64,000 nt of DNA from Oribacterium sp. oral taxon 102 (GCF_013394775.1 NZ_JABXYT010000001.1:2268501-2332500), one strand, 5' to 3'; shown: positions 38,726-47,996, counted from the first letter of the stretch. Program-made: numbers and translations. Notes: a model not told the origin generated them from the letters alone.

Positions 38726-38754
38726 ATTATACCGAATACCGGCGTATCTGACAA
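38726..38754 (-). promoter_or_regulatory. Promoter of the rnf operon
   Basis: On the minus strand TTGTCA (38749-38754), 17 bases, TATAAT (38726-38731), about 35 bases before rnfC. Confidence 0.85.
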
Positions 38755-38761
38755 TGCAATT

Positions 38762-38794
38762 AAAAAACGTGCACTGTATTTAGTACACGTTTTT
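38762..38794 (-). terminator. Terminator of glmS
   Basis: ACGTGtACT pairs with AGTgCACGT on the minus strand, flanked by A and T tracts. It lies just upstream of the rnf promoter. Confidence 0.88.
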
Positions 38795-38862
38795 CAGAAG
38801 ATTCCTTTATTTTTTGCACACACATGGCAAAGCGCTCGACATTTTGCACGAGAAGCGCTCTG

Positions 38863-40701
38863 CTACTCCACTGTCACCGATTTCGCGAGGTTCCGCGGCT
38901 TATCCACATCCAGTCCCTTCGCCACGCTGACATAATAGGCGAGGAGCTGCAGCGGAATGACGGAGAGACTCACGGAGAAGAGCGGCTCCGTCTTCGGCAC
39001 ATAGACGGTAAAGTCCGCCGTGTCCTCAATGCTGTAGTTCCCGTAGGAGGTGAGTCCCATGAGGTAACCGCCACGGCTCTTCACCTCCAGCATGTTGGAG
39101 AGCGTCTTCTCATAGAGCCGCGGCTCCGTCAGGATGCCGACCGTCAGCGTCCCCTTCTCGATCAGACTGATTGTGCCGTGCTTCAGCTCCCCTGCCGCAT
39201 ACGCCTCGGAATGGATATAGCTGATCTCCTTCAGCTTAAGAGACCCCTCCAGCCCGGCAGCAAAGTCCAGCCCTCTTCCAAGGAAGAATGCATCCTGCGC
39301 ACCGGCATACTTCGCGGCGAACCACTGGATCCGCTCCTTGTCGTCGAGGATCCGCTCGATCTTCTCCGGAAGCAGAAGGAGCGCGGAGAGCAGCTCCCTC
39401 CGCCGCGCCTCCGTGAGCCTGCCCTGTGCCTCCGCAAGCGCAATCGCGAGCACATAGCCCGCGATGAGCTGCGTGCTGTACGCCTTCGTGGTCGCCACTG
39501 CGATCTCCGGTCCTGCAACGGTATAGCAGACCGCCGATGCCTCCCTGGCAATGGAGGAGCCGACGACATTGACGATGCCCAGCGTCCGCACTCCCCTCTC
39601 CTTCGCCTCACGGAGCGCCGCGAGGGAGTCCGCAGTCTCTCCGGACTGGCTGATGACGACGCACAGCCCATCCGAACGGAGAATCGGGTCGCGATAGCGG
39701 AACTCGGATGCAATGTCCGTCCGTACCGGAATCCCCGTCATTCTCTCGATCACATAGCGGAGCGCGACGCCGACATGATAGGCGGAGCCGCAGGCGACGA
39801 TATAGACCTCCCGCACCCCGGCGAGCTGTTCTGCCGAGAGTCCCAGCTTCTCCGGATCTATCTCTCCCTCCGGCAGCAGGGCAGCGAGCGTATCCCGCAC
39901 CGCTCTCGGCTGCTCATAGATCTCCTTCAGCATAAAATGCGGGAAGCCGCCCTTCTCCGCCGCCTCCGCATCCATCGTGATCTCAACCGCTTCCTTCTCA
40001 AGCTCCTCCTGATCCAGATTGTAGAAGGAAACCGCGCCGTCCGAAAGCCGCGCGATCTCCTGATTCCCGATATAGTAGACCGACCTCGTATAGCGAAGAA
40101 TCGCCGGAATGTCAGATGCGAGGAAGCATTCCCCCTCCGCTGTCCCCAGAATCATCGGGCTGTCCTTCCGCGCTGCGTAGACCGCCTCCGGATAGTCCCG
40201 GAAAAGAAACGCAAAGGCATAGGAGCCGCGAATATGCAGCATGGCGCGGGCGATCGCTGCGATCGGCCCCTCCTGATACTTCCCGAGGTAATATTCCACG
40301 AGATCCGCCACGACCTCGGTATCCGTCTCGGAGCCGAAATGATAGCCCTTTTTTTGCAGCTTCTCCCGAAGCTCCTGAAAGTTTTCGATGATGCCGTTGT
40401 GTACGAGCGTCACCGCACCGGACATCGAAACCTGCGGGTGCGCATTTCGTTCCGAGGGCTCGCCGTGCGTCGCCCAGCGGGTATGTCCGATACCGATGGA
40501 GCCGCGGAGGCTGCCGCCTCCGTCTATCTTCTTGGAAAGATTCTCCAGCCTGCCGACCGCCTTGACCGTCTCGATCTCACCGGAATCCTCCCGTACCGCA
40601 AGCCCCGCCGAATCATATCCTCTGTATTCCAGTCTGGACAGACCGTAGAGAAGGATCGGCGCCGCCTGCCGCCTGCCAATGTATCCCACAATTCCACACA
40701 T
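38863..40701 (-). CDS. glmS: Glutamine:fructose-6-phosphate aminotransferase
   Basis: A 612-residue enzyme making glucosamine-6-phosphate for the cell wall. The start at 40701 places the catalytic Cys at residue 2 (MCGIVGYIGRRQAAPILL), as required after Met removal. The N-terminal glutaminase domain (to about 240) is followed by two SIS domains, with VACGSAYHVG and VISQSGETADSLAAL, and the C-terminus ends NLAKSVTVE, typical of GlmS. The ribosome-binding site GTGAGG lies in a hairpin and the gene is preceded by a glmS ribozyme. Confidence 0.97.
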   Translation of the reverse strand: MCGIVGYIGRRQAAPILLYGLSRLEYRGYDSAGLAVREDSGEIETVKAVGRLENLSKKIDGGGSLRGSIGIGHTRWATHGEPSERNAHPQVSMSGAVTLVHNGIIENFQELREKLQKKGYHFGSETDTEVVADLVEYYLGKYQEGPIAAIARAMLHIRGSYAFAFLFRDYPEAVYAARKDSPMILGTAEGECFLASDIPAILRYTRSVYYIGNQEIARLSDGAVSFYNLDQEELEKEAVEITMDAEAAEKGGFPHFMLKEIYEQPRAVRDTLAALLPEGEIDPEKLGLSAEQLAGVREVYIVACGSAYHVGVALRYVIERMTGIPVRTDIASEFRYRDPILRSDGLCVVISQSGETADSLAALREAKERGVRTLGIVNVVGSSIAREASAVCYTVAGPEIAVATTKAYSTQLIAGYVLAIALAEAQGRLTEARRRELLSALLLLPEKIERILDDKERIQWFAAKYAGAQDAFFLGRGLDFAAGLEGSLKLKEISYIHSEAYAAGELKHGTISLIEKGTLTVGILTEPRLYEKTLSNMLEVKSRGGYLMGLTSYGNYSIEDTADFTVYVPKTEPLFSVSLSVIPLQLLAYYVSVAKGLDVDKPRNLAKSVTVE

Positions 40702-40708
40702 AAAAAAC

Positions 40709-40749
40709 CTCACTCTCGCTTTAATGTACACTAAAAAAGCGTGAGTGAG
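40709..40749 (-). promoter_or_regulatory. Hairpin covering the glmS ribosome-binding site
   Basis: CTCACTCaCGCTTT (40749-40736) pairs with AAAGCGaGAGTGAG (40722-40709), 13 pairs and one mismatch around a 13-base loop. The right arm contains the ribosome-binding site GTGAGG, and six T residues separate the stem from the ATG. It could block ribosome binding or work as an intrinsic terminator. Its left arm shares three bases with the putative last strand of the ribozyme. Confidence 0.75.
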
Positions 40750-40880
40750 AAAAGCTCTGTTACGGTTTTGATTCCGCTTTTTTCTTTTTCTCTTACGACT
40801 TCACCGACCGCGACAGCATCCGCCGAATCCTTCGATCACTGTCGTCCTCGTCGCCCCGCGGGGTCATGGCGCTAAATCGG
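40747..40880 (-). ncRNA. glmS ribozyme/riboswitch
   Basis: On the minus strand the conserved core appears in order: AGCGCC with the self-cleavage site between A40873 and G40872, GACGAGG, then GTGATCGAAGG and TTCGGCGGATGC, with GACAG and CTGTC pairing around the last two. GAGAAAA and TTTTCTC (ending near 40747) can form the outer P4-like stem. Glucosamine-6-phosphate activates cleavage and lowers glmS expression in known cases. The exact 3' boundary is my estimate. Confidence 0.92.
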
Positions 40881-40913
40881 CCTTTTTCCTCCGAAAAACC
40901 CGATTTTCCTGCG

Positions 40914-40943
40914 ATTATAGCACGGAATACAGGTTCCTGACAA
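40914..40943 (-). promoter_or_regulatory. Promoter of glmS
   Basis: On the minus strand TTGTCA (40938-40943), 18 bases, TATAAT (40914-40919). The -10 contains the TAA stop codon of the upstream DUF2752 gene. The expected start lies about 35 bases before the ribozyme cleavage site. Confidence 0.8.
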
Positions 40944-41253
40944 TCCCGAAAAGCAGCAGTGCTGTAAGATACCCCCAGAGAAGCCGGCGGCTCCAGCGGG
41001 GCAGCGGCTCCCTGCGGCGCTGCTGCCGCCCGCTGAAAAGGATCAGGAAAAGCAGCAGGGGAGAGGTCGCAAGCAGAAAGGGATTCGCCTGAAACGCCTC
41101 CCGGAAATGAAGCCTCGAGAGCGCAAGCAGCATTCTCGTGATCCCGCAGCCCGGGCAGCGCAGTCCCGTCACGCTGTGAAACGCGCAGGGCACTGCGAGA
41201 CCTGTCAGGCGCAGCCAAACGAGATAGAGCAGCCCCAGAAGAAGCAGCAGCAT
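40915..41253 (-). CDS. DUF2752 membrane protein
   Basis: A 112-residue protein with three hydrophobic stretches and the DUF2752 signature FHSVTGLRCPGCGITRMLLAL, including CPGCG. The function of the family is unknown. The ATG at 41253 lies just past the stop of the DUF4234 gene, so the two are coupled. It is followed immediately by the glmS promoter. Confidence 0.8.
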   Translation of the reverse strand: MLLLLLGLLYLVWLRLTGLAVPCAFHSVTGLRCPGCGITRMLLALSRLHFREAFQANPFLLATSPLLLFLILFSGRQQRRREPLPRWSRRLLWGYLTALLLFGIVRNLYSVL

Positions 41254-41254
41254 C

Positions 41255-41620
41255 TCAGATATACACCTGATTTCCAGTGGAATAATTATTGATCGTATCC
41301 TGCGCCAGTGCGAAGGCGATAATCGAAAGCCCAAAGATCGAAAGCAGGAGATAGAGAATCCCGCTGGAGCCGTTCGGATTTCCCTTGATCTTATCCACAC
41401 GCTGTCCCATCTTATATTCCCAGAACAGCCCGTAAATGCCGCAGGTAATCAATGTGAACAGGAATACCATACCGCCGCTCGTCGCATACGGTTCTCCGGC
41501 AAGCTCCTTTGCGTCATCATTCAGCACGATCATCCAGTAGATGCCGTAGATGCCGCAGGTAATCAGTGTGAAAATGATGCAGAGCGCGATATTTCTGTTC
41601 TTAATCTGGTAATGATTCAT
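41255..41620 (-). CDS. DUF4234 membrane protein
   Basis: A 121-residue protein of the DUF4234 type with three membrane segments. The stretch TLITCGIYG-YW occurs at about residues 18-30 and again at 56-68 (TLITCGIYGLFW), an internal duplication typical of the family. The ATG at 41620 follows AAAGGGGAG. It lies between bioY and the DUF2752 gene on the same strand. Function unknown. Confidence 0.78.
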   Translation of the reverse strand: MNHYQIKNRNIALCIIFTLITCGIYGIYWMIVLNDDAKELAGEPYATSGGMVFLFTLITCGIYGLFWEYKMGQRVDKIKGNPNGSSGILYLLLSIFGLSIIAFALAQDTINNYSTGNQVYI

Positions 41621-41694
41621 AGTCTCCCCTTTCTCTACAAATGCGGAAAGCTCCGCAGGAATCCCGTTTATTGTAGCATACAAGGAGGACAGGC

Positions 41695-42237
41695 TCAAGA
41701 AAAAGCGAGGGACTGCTGCATTCTCTGCCGCACCGCTCTCCCGACGAGCACCGCGATAGCAAGCTTTCCGATGTCAAAGGCGAGGAAGGGCAGCACGCCG
41801 AGCGTAAATGCCTTCCCGAGGCTGATGCCCGCTGCAACCGACAGCCAGACCGTCCCGAGACCGTAGCAGACAAAAAGTCCCAGAAGCATCCCGCAGAGCT
41901 GCAAAAGCAGTCTCGAGGGAAAGCGCTCGACCGCATAGCCGGAGAGCATTGCCATCGGCAGGAAGCCGATCAGATAGCCCCCGGTCGGCCCCAGAAGCTT
42001 CCCCAGCCCTCCACTGTAGCCGGAGAGTACCGGCAGCCCCGCCAGCCCGAGCAGGAGATAGAGCAGATAGGCGAGACTGCCCCGCTTCATTCCCAGAATA
42101 TAGGCAGCGAGATAGACGGTCAGCACCGTCAGGGAAACCGGCACAGGGCCAATCGGCACCGACATCGGTCCGAATATACACATCAGCGCCGTCATCAGCG
42201 CGATCAGGCTCATGGATCTCACATCTGTTTTCTTCAT
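41695..42237 (-). CDS. bioY: Biotin transporter substrate-binding membrane protein BioY
   Basis: A 180-residue membrane protein with six segments, the S component of an ECF-type biotin importer. The family motifs SVPIGPVPVSLTVLTVYLAAY and LLLGLAGLPVLSGYSGGLGKLLGPTGGYLIGF are intact, the latter forming the biotin pocket. No ECF ATPase genes are nearby, so it probably uses a shared EcfAAT module. It follows bioB. Confidence 0.93.
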   Translation of the reverse strand: MKKTDVRSMSLIALMTALMCIFGPMSVPIGPVPVSLTVLTVYLAAYILGMKRGSLAYLLYLLLGLAGLPVLSGYSGGLGKLLGPTGGYLIGFLPMAMLSGYAVERFPSRLLLQLCGMLLGLFVCYGLGTVWLSVAAGISLGKAFTLGVLPFLAFDIGKLAIAVLVGRAVRQRMQQSLAFS

Positions 42238-42251
42238 TTTCTCCCTCCCTC

Positions 42252-42327
42252 TTAAGGAATCAGCAATTTATTCTCGGCTCACTCCCATTAACACATAGCT
42301 TCTCTGATTTAATCTGCACTTCCTTAA
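42252..42327. repeat. Palindromic element between bioB and bioY
   Basis: TTAAGGAA (42252-42259) and TTCCTTAA (42320-42327) are exact inverted ends, the latter covering the bioB stop codon. The interior includes ACACATAGCTTC, also found in the palindrome at 19415-19507. It may modulate read-through into bioY. Confidence 0.45.
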
Positions 42328-43319
42328 AAAGCTGTCTCTCCTGCCGGACGTGCCCAGTCCGGCGTCGTGTCCCTGCCAAGCTCATGGAGCAGCTCCCGGT
42401 CGCTTCGGATCGTAGAGCCAGAGGTTGTCAGCATATTTCCGGTAATGCCGGCGCTGGCGCCGCTGCGGAACGCCTCTCTTCCATGATCCCGCATCAGCGC
42501 GCGTCCTCCCGCGAGTCGAATCTGTGCCTCCGGATTGAGGTAGCGGAAGATCGCGACCGTCCGGAGGATCTCCTCCTCTCTAAGCCGCGCCTGCCCGCCG
42601 AACGCCGTGCCAGGAACCGGCATCAGGCTGTTGAGCGGAATCGACAGGATGCCAAGCTCATGAAGCGTCAGCGCCATATCGAGCCGATCCTCCCAGCTCT
42701 CCCCCATGCCGATGATGCCGCCGGAGCAGACGAAGAACCCCTCCTGCTGCGCACGGCGGATATTTTCGAGCTTGTCCGAAAAGCTGTGCGTCGTACAAAT
42801 CTCCGGGAAGAAGCGCCGCGAGGTCTCGATATTATTATGAATGCGGCTGACGCCCGCCCTGCGCAGCTGCCGAAGCTGCTCTGTGCTCAGAAAGCCGAGA
42901 GAACAGCAGAGTCCGATCCGAAGCTCCCGATGCAGCCTCTCGAACACCCGGAGCAGCTGTGAAAAATCCTTCTCCGAAGGCCCTCTTCCGGAGCAGACGA
43001 CAGAGAAGCGGTTCACTCCCTCCTGCTCGTTTTCCCGTGCCGCTGCGATAAATGTCTCCTCCGACAGGAGCGGATAGCTCTCGCAGCCGGTATGGTGATG
43101 TCCGGACTGGGCGCAGAATCTGCAGTCCTCGCTGCAACGCCCCGATTTCCCGTTCACAATCGTACAGAGATCGACACGGTCTCCGACGAACGTCTCCCTG
43201 ATCCGGTCAGCCCCGCAGCAAAGCGGCTCCAGCTCCGCCGTGACGAGCGCCTTCAATGCATCCCCTCTGCCGAGCCTCCGTCCGTCTATGATTTCCTGCG
43301 CCAGCTTCGAAACATCCAT
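42324..43319 (-). CDS. bioB: Biotin synthase
   Basis: A 331-residue radical SAM enzyme that inserts sulfur into dethiobiotin. CSEDCRFCAQS provides the CxxxCxxC cluster site, and IGMGESWEDRLDMA, NSLMPVPGTAFG and LAGGRALMRD are family signatures. AAGGKSGR-type spacing and length match BioB. No bioA, bioD or bioF is in the window. The ATG follows GGGGAGG. Confidence 0.95.
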   Translation of the reverse strand: MDVSKLAQEIIDGRRLGRGDALKALVTAELEPLCCGADRIRETFVGDRVDLCTIVNGKSGRCSEDCRFCAQSGHHHTGCESYPLLSEETFIAAARENEQEGVNRFSVVCSGRGPSEKDFSQLLRVFERLHRELRIGLCCSLGFLSTEQLRQLRRAGVSRIHNNIETSRRFFPEICTTHSFSDKLENIRRAQQEGFFVCSGGIIGMGESWEDRLDMALTLHELGILSIPLNSLMPVPGTAFGGQARLREEEILRTVAIFRYLNPEAQIRLAGGRALMRDHGREAFRSGASAGITGNMLTTSGSTIRSDRELLHELGRDTTPDWARPAGETAF

Positions 43320-43352
43320 AAAAAACCTCCCCTGCCGTTTTGCACAGGGAAG

Positions 43353-43406
43353 ATTATACGAAGAGACGCTTTTATTGTCAACCTATTCTACGTTTATAGT
43401 TTACAA
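43353..43406 (-). promoter_or_regulatory. bioB promoter overlapped by a BirA operator
   Basis: On the minus strand TTGACA (43376-43381), 17 bases, TATAAT (43353-43358) is a near-consensus promoter. TTGTAAACT, 14 bases, GGTTGACAA (43375-43406) matches the BirA operator (TTGTAAACC, 14-16 bases, GGTTTACAA) and its second half contains the -35. BirA with biotin bound would block transcription. Confidence 0.88.
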
Positions 43407-43439
43407 TTTCGTTTTATGGCTTACGACCTGCAGACATGA

Positions 43440-43723
43440 GGAGACCCCGGAAGATGCTCTCGCATCCGCCGGGGTAATTATGAAAAATCTATATAGGCAA
43501 ACTGTCGTTTCCAGCTCTTCTTCGGATTACTCTCCTCTGAAGTTATGGATACTATATCGTCAAGATATGAATAAACTGTGAACGGAGCGTAAACTCTTTG
43601 TGAAGCATGCCGCTTGCGCGTCATTCCATGCTCATACCTGTTGTCGTCGCCAGCGCACATGTCCGATGGCGCGCAAGCACACCGCATCCTGTGCACTGCG
43701 ACCGGGACTTATACAGTAAAAGA
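43440..43723. repeat. Gap with palindromic repeat, copy C
   Basis: Between bioB's upstream region and the PBP gene end there is no gene. GCTTGCGCG (about 43611) and CGCGCAAGC (about 43671) form the arms of a large hairpin, and GCTCATACCTG and the end GGGACTTATACAGTAAAA match parts of repeat copies A and B. A separate palindrome, CCCCGG and CCGGGG at 43445-43474, has no T run. Confidence 0.45.
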
Positions 43724-46078
43724 CTAAAAATCCGGCTTCCTCTCTACGATTTCCGGAAAGTCGAAGTCCTCCTCTTCCGATTCCTCCTCTGTCTCACCTG
43801 TATCCGGCTCGATCACCGGCGCATTCTCCTGCGTGAGCTCCGGCAGCGGCGATACCGTCTCTGTCTCCCGTCTGCTGCGGCTTGCCTCCGAGAGAGAGGC
43901 GCCCGGGCCGAACTCTGTCGGATACGGCAGGCTCTCCGACGGAAGCTCCGCCGGGCTTTCCGGCTCCGTCCCCGCTGTCCCGGATACGGCGGTGCTGTAG
44001 CGCTTCCTGCTGTCCGGGAAACGAAGCGAGCAGAGATCCGTGATTCCTGTCCCCCGAATCGTACGGCGCTCTACCGTTTCCGGCATTTCCCAGTCCAGCG
44101 CTTCCTTTCCCTCATGCAGCCTGTCCATCGCATTTTTCCAAATTTTCCCCGCGTAGGTCGCGCCGTATACCCCCGGCATCGCCCGCGGCTGATCATAGCC
44201 GACCCAGACCGCCATCGTGTAGTAGCGGCTGTAGCCACAGAACCAGGTATCCTTCGAGCTGTTCGTTGTCCCTGTCTTTCCGGCGCAGGGAATCCCTCCG
44301 GCAAGCGCGAGCCCCCGTCCTGTCCCATAGGGCATACGGATACTGTCCTTCAGCACATCCGTCATCATATACGCGGTTTCCGGACGATAGATCTGCTCCG
44401 TGCCGAGCGCCTGTCCCCTCGTGGGCTCCCCCTCCTTCACCTGCTCAATGCGGAGAATGCAGCTGTCTCTCCGGAATACCCCGTCATTCGCCAGCGCTGC
44501 GTAGCCTCTCGCCATATATTCCGGCGTCACACCCTGCGTGAAGCCTCCGATAGAGATCGCCTTCGCGCTCCGGTCTCTCCAGTCCAATCCCTGAAACTGC
44601 ATCCGCTCCAGATAGGACAGACCGTAATCCAGCCCGATCTCCTCCAGCACCTGCCATGCTACCGTATTGAGAGAGCGGTTCACTGCCTCGCGAAGCGTCA
44701 CCATGCCGTAATAATGTCCGCCGGAATTGGCGGGGCCGCCCTCGAATGTATGGTCGTCGATCAGCGTTCCGGGACTGTACTCGCCCTGATCCATCGCCGG
44801 CGCATAGTCGAGCAGCGGCTTGATGGCGGAGCCCGGCTGCCGGGCACTCAGGAACGCGCGGTTGTACTTATCCTCCGTGCCCCTGCCGCCAACCATCGCA
44901 ACCACATAGCCGCTCTGGTTGTCCACGACTGCCGCCGCCCCCTGCAGGGCGGGCTTCCCATTCTCCTGCAGCTCTGTAAAGGCGGAAAGACCGGCATCCA
45001 GCTCCGCCTGTACCTTCTCCTGAATCTCCGGATCAAGCGTGGTATAAATGCGATAGCCTCCGCTGCGTATGGTCTTGCTGTAGAGCGCATAGCTCTCATC
45101 GAAGCGCTCCCCGTATGCCTCCTGTGATGCCGCATCCGTCCATAGGTATTCGAATCGGAAGCCATTCAGCCCCATCAGGCGAAGCACTGCTTCATGAAAG
45201 GCGTAGGAGGAGAGATAATCCTCCGTCGTCTCCGCCCGCGTTCCAGGTATGAGCTGCAGCGGGCTCTCCACATAGCCGGCGTATTCCTCCTCTGTGAGAT
45301 CCCCGCATTCCCACATGGATTTCAAAACTTGATTCCGCCTTTTCAGGCACGCCTCCGGATGATGGATCGGCTCATAGCGGGAGGGTGCATTGCTGATCCC
45401 AGCAAGCGTCGCCGCCTCCGGAATCGTCAGCTCCTTCGCGGACTTGGAGAAATAAAGCCGGCTCGCCGCCTCCACGCCATAGCAGTTATTGCCGTAGAAG
45501 TTGACATTACAGTAGAGCTCCATGATCTCCGCCTTGCTGTAGCGCTTCTCCAGCTCCGTGGCGAGGATCATTTCCGCGAATTTCCGGGTGAAGGTACGCT
45601 CGGAGCTGAGATAGGTATTCTTCACGAGCTGCTGGGTGATCGTCGAACCGCCCTGCCGTATCCTGCCCCGGTTTTTCAGAAGCGACAGTGCGGCACGCAG
45701 GGTCGCCCTGTAATCCACCCCGTGATGCGTGAGGAAGTTCCGATCCTCCTGCGCGATATACGCCTTCTGCAGCTCCGGAGAAATCTCCGAGATCTGCACA
45801 TAGACGAAGTTTCCGGCATTGATCCGTCCCAGTGCCTTGCCGTTCGTATCATAGACCACCGTATCCGGCAGCTTCGTCATTTCCATGATGTTCTCTTCGG
45901 AAAGCCGCTCATAGGCAAGCTTTTTCAGTCTGCGGTACTCTGGCAGGATCACGAAGGTATAGCCGACGATCCCCAGTACCAGACAAAGAAGCATACCCCC
46001 AAAAAGGACATTTCGAAGGAAGCGCAGTATCCTGCCGCGCCGCTGCTTCCGTCCTCTTCTCTTTCCTCTCTTCTCCAT
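43724..46078 (-). CDS. Class A penicillin-binding protein (PBP1A-like)
   Basis: A 784-residue bifunctional peptidoglycan synthase with a basic cytoplasmic N-terminus and a membrane helix at about 20-45. The glycosyltransferase motifs are EDRNFLTHHG (catalytic Glu), RQGGSTITQQLVKN and KRYSKAEIMELYCN. The transpeptidase motifs are SAIK in RQPGSAIKPL, SLN in RSLNTVAW and KTGTT. An acidic, low-complexity tail of about 90 residues follows. It polymerises and cross-links peptidoglycan outside the membrane. Confidence 0.95.
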   Translation of the reverse strand: MEKRGKRRGRKQRRGRILRFLRNVLFGGMLLCLVLGIVGYTFVILPEYRRLKKLAYERLSEENIMEMTKLPDTVVYDTNGKALGRINAGNFVYVQISEISPELQKAYIAQEDRNFLTHHGVDYRATLRAALSLLKNRGRIRQGGSTITQQLVKNTYLSSERTFTRKFAEMILATELEKRYSKAEIMELYCNVNFYGNNCYGVEAASRLYFSKSAKELTIPEAATLAGISNAPSRYEPIHHPEACLKRRNQVLKSMWECGDLTEEEYAGYVESPLQLIPGTRAETTEDYLSSYAFHEAVLRLMGLNGFRFEYLWTDAASQEAYGERFDESYALYSKTIRSGGYRIYTTLDPEIQEKVQAELDAGLSAFTELQENGKPALQGAAAVVDNQSGYVVAMVGGRGTEDKYNRAFLSARQPGSAIKPLLDYAPAMDQGEYSPGTLIDDHTFEGGPANSGGHYYGMVTLREAVNRSLNTVAWQVLEEIGLDYGLSYLERMQFQGLDWRDRSAKAISIGGFTQGVTPEYMARGYAALANDGVFRRDSCILRIEQVKEGEPTRGQALGTEQIYRPETAYMMTDVLKDSIRMPYGTGRGLALAGGIPCAGKTGTTNSSKDTWFCGYSRYYTMAVWVGYDQPRAMPGVYGATYAGKIWKNAMDRLHEGKEALDWEMPETVERRTIRGTGITDLCSLRFPDSRKRYSTAVSGTAGTEPESPAELPSESLPYPTEFGPGASLSEASRSRRETETVSPLPELTQENAPVIEPDTGETEEESEEEDFDFPEIVERKPDF

Positions 46079-46194
46079 CTTATCGCCTCAAATGAATTTC
46101 CATGCTTTTCTGCTCCGGAAGACAGCATAGCGCTGTCCGGATACACGGTCTCCCCGCCGTCAGGCGTTCCTGCGGCGGCCTCTCCCAGTATAAC

Positions 46195-46234
46195 AAAAAA
46201 CCGATACAAAATCTCTTACGGATTCTGTATCGGT
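46195..46234 (-). terminator. Terminator of RNase Y gene
   Basis: ACCGATACAgAATC pairs with GATTtTGTATCGGT on the minus strand, followed by TTTTTTG. Confidence 0.9.
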
Positions 46235-46263
46235 ATCTTAAATTTCGCCGCGCTTCGCGCCCT

Positions 46264-47811
46264 TTATTTCGCGTAGTCCACGGCTCTGGACTCCCGGATG
46301 ATATTGACCTTAATCACGCCCGGATACTGCATCTGATCCTGAATCTGCTTCGCGATGTCATGCGCCATGATCGTCATTTCATCCTCGCTGACCTGCTCCG
46401 GGATCACCATGATGCGCACCTCGCGTCCCGCCTGTACCGCGAAGGACTTCTCTACGCCGGAATAGGAATTGGCGATATCCTCCAGCTCCCGAAGACGGTT
46501 CGCATAGGTTTCGAGAGACTTCCGCCGCGCACCCGGCCGTGCCGCAGAGATCGCATCCGCCGCCGCGACGAGACTCGCGATCAGCGTCGAAGGCTCCGTG
46601 CCGCCGTGGTGAGATGCCACGGCATTAACTACCGTCTCCGGCTCATGGTACTTCCGGCAGAGATCCACGCCGAGCTGGACATGGGTTCCCTCCATCTCGT
46701 GATCGATCGCCTTACCGATATCATGGAGCAGTCCCGCGCGCTTCGCCATCCGGATATCCAGTCCGAGCTCCTCGGCGAGAAGTCCCGTGATCTGCGCCAC
46801 CTCGATAGAATGCTGCAGAGCATTCTGTCCGAAGGAGGTACGGAACTTCATACGTCCGAGCAGCGTCACCAGCTCCGGATGGATGCCGTGTACACCGACC
46901 TCCAGCAGGGCAGACTCTCCCTCCTCCTTGATCGCATCCTCAACCTCTCTGCGGCTCTTCTCCACGACCTCCTCGATCCGCGCCGGGTGAATACGCCCGT
47001 CCACGATCAGCTTCTCCAGCGCGATGCGCGCCACCTCGCGGCGGATCGGATCGAAGCCGGAGAGCACGACCGCCTCCGGCGTGTCGTCTATGATCAGCTC
47101 CACACCGGTGAGCTGCTCCAGCGTGCGAATATTCCTTCCCTCCCGCCCGATGATCCTGCCCTTCATCTCATCGTTCGGAAGCTGCACCACAGAAACCGTA
47201 GACTCTGTTACCTGATCCGCCGCACAGCGCTGGATCGCCTCCACGATATACTCCCTCGCCGTCTTCTCCGACTCTTCTCTGGCACGGTTATCATACTCAC
47301 GGATCAGCATCGCGGTGTCGTGCTTGATGCGCTCCTCCACGGATTTCAAAAGCTCTGTCTTCGCCTGATCGCGCGTCAGCCCGGAAACTCGCTCCAGCTC
47401 TGTCACCTTCTGCTGGTGCAGACGGTCTATCTCTGTCTCTCTGCCATTCAGGCTCTCCTCCCTCCGTAAAAGCTCCGATTCCTTCTTTTCCAAACTCTGC
47501 GCCTTCTTCTCTGATGCCTCATCCCGCTTCAGCATCCGGCGCTCTAAATCGTTTACCTCTCTTCTTCTGTCCTTGATCTCCTTGTCGAGATCATTCTTTG
47601 CCCGGAGCGCCTCCTCCTTAGTTTCCAGAAGCGCCTCTCTTTTCTTGTTCTCCGCCGTCCTTATGGCATCGTCTATGATCTCCCTGGACTTCTCCTCGGC
47701 TGTTCCGATCTTCTTCGCATAGTCGGCCTTCTCCTTGCTCCGTCCCAGAAAAAAGCAGACGAATCCTGCCGCCGCTGCTGCTGCGAATATAGCAACAATC
47801 GTACTGGTCAC
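46264..47811 (-). CDS. rny: Ribonuclease Y
   Basis: The 515-residue membrane-anchored endoribonuclease that starts mRNA decay. An N-terminal membrane helix is followed by a long coiled-coil (about 30-190), a KH domain ([21 protein letters not shown]) and an HD domain ([15 protein letters not shown]). The start is GTG behind GGAGGTACGAAA. In glmS regulation of some Firmicutes, RNases act on the cleaved mRNA, although RNase J is the known one. Confidence 0.96.
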   Translation of the reverse strand: MTSTIVAIFAAAAAAGFVCFFLGRSKEKADYAKKIGTAEEKSREIIDDAIRTAENKKREALLETKEEALRAKNDLDKEIKDRRREVNDLERRMLKRDEASEKKAQSLEKKESELLRREESLNGRETEIDRLHQQKVTELERVSGLTRDQAKTELLKSVEERIKHDTAMLIREYDNRAREESEKTAREYIVEAIQRCAADQVTESTVSVVQLPNDEMKGRIIGREGRNIRTLEQLTGVELIIDDTPEAVVLSGFDPIRREVARIALEKLIVDGRIHPARIEEVVEKSRREVEDAIKEEGESALLEVGVHGIHPELVTLLGRMKFRTSFGQNALQHSIEVAQITGLLAEELGLDIRMAKRAGLLHDIGKAIDHEMEGTHVQLGVDLCRKYHEPETVVNAVASHHGGTEPSTLIASLVAAADAISAARPGARRKSLETYANRLRELEDIANSYSGVEKSFAVQAGREVRIMVIPEQVSEDEMTIMAHDIAKQIQDQMQYPGVIKVNIIRESRAVDYAK

Positions 47812-47929
47812 TTTCGTACCTCCTTCACTATTTCTTTGTTAATGTACAAATATGTGAAGTAAACATCTCCTGATGGAATCCTCATATTTGATATTGAACA
47901 GGACATAGCCCCGTGTCCGCTGGTATTTA

Positions 47930-47958
47930 ATTTTAATAAAATAATAAATTTATGTCAA
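47930..47958 (-). promoter_or_regulatory. Promoter of rny
   Basis: On the minus strand TTGACA (47953-47958), 17 bases, TAAAAT (47930-47935), within an AT-rich stretch and with a leader of about 110 bases. Confidence 0.82.
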
Positions 47959-47963
47959 CTCAT

Positions 47964-47996
47964 AAAGGGAGAGGACCCTCTGCGGATTCCTCTCCC
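47964..47996 (-). terminator. Terminator after ohrR
   Basis: GGGAGAGGA and TCCTCTCCC form a nine-pair stem followed on the minus strand by TTTATG, directly upstream of the rny promoter. Confidence 0.7.

Noticed and set aside
43445..43474. CCCCGG/CCGGGG palindrome as a terminator
   Set aside because: There is no T run on either strand and no transcript end that needs it; kept only as part of the repeat-bearing gap.
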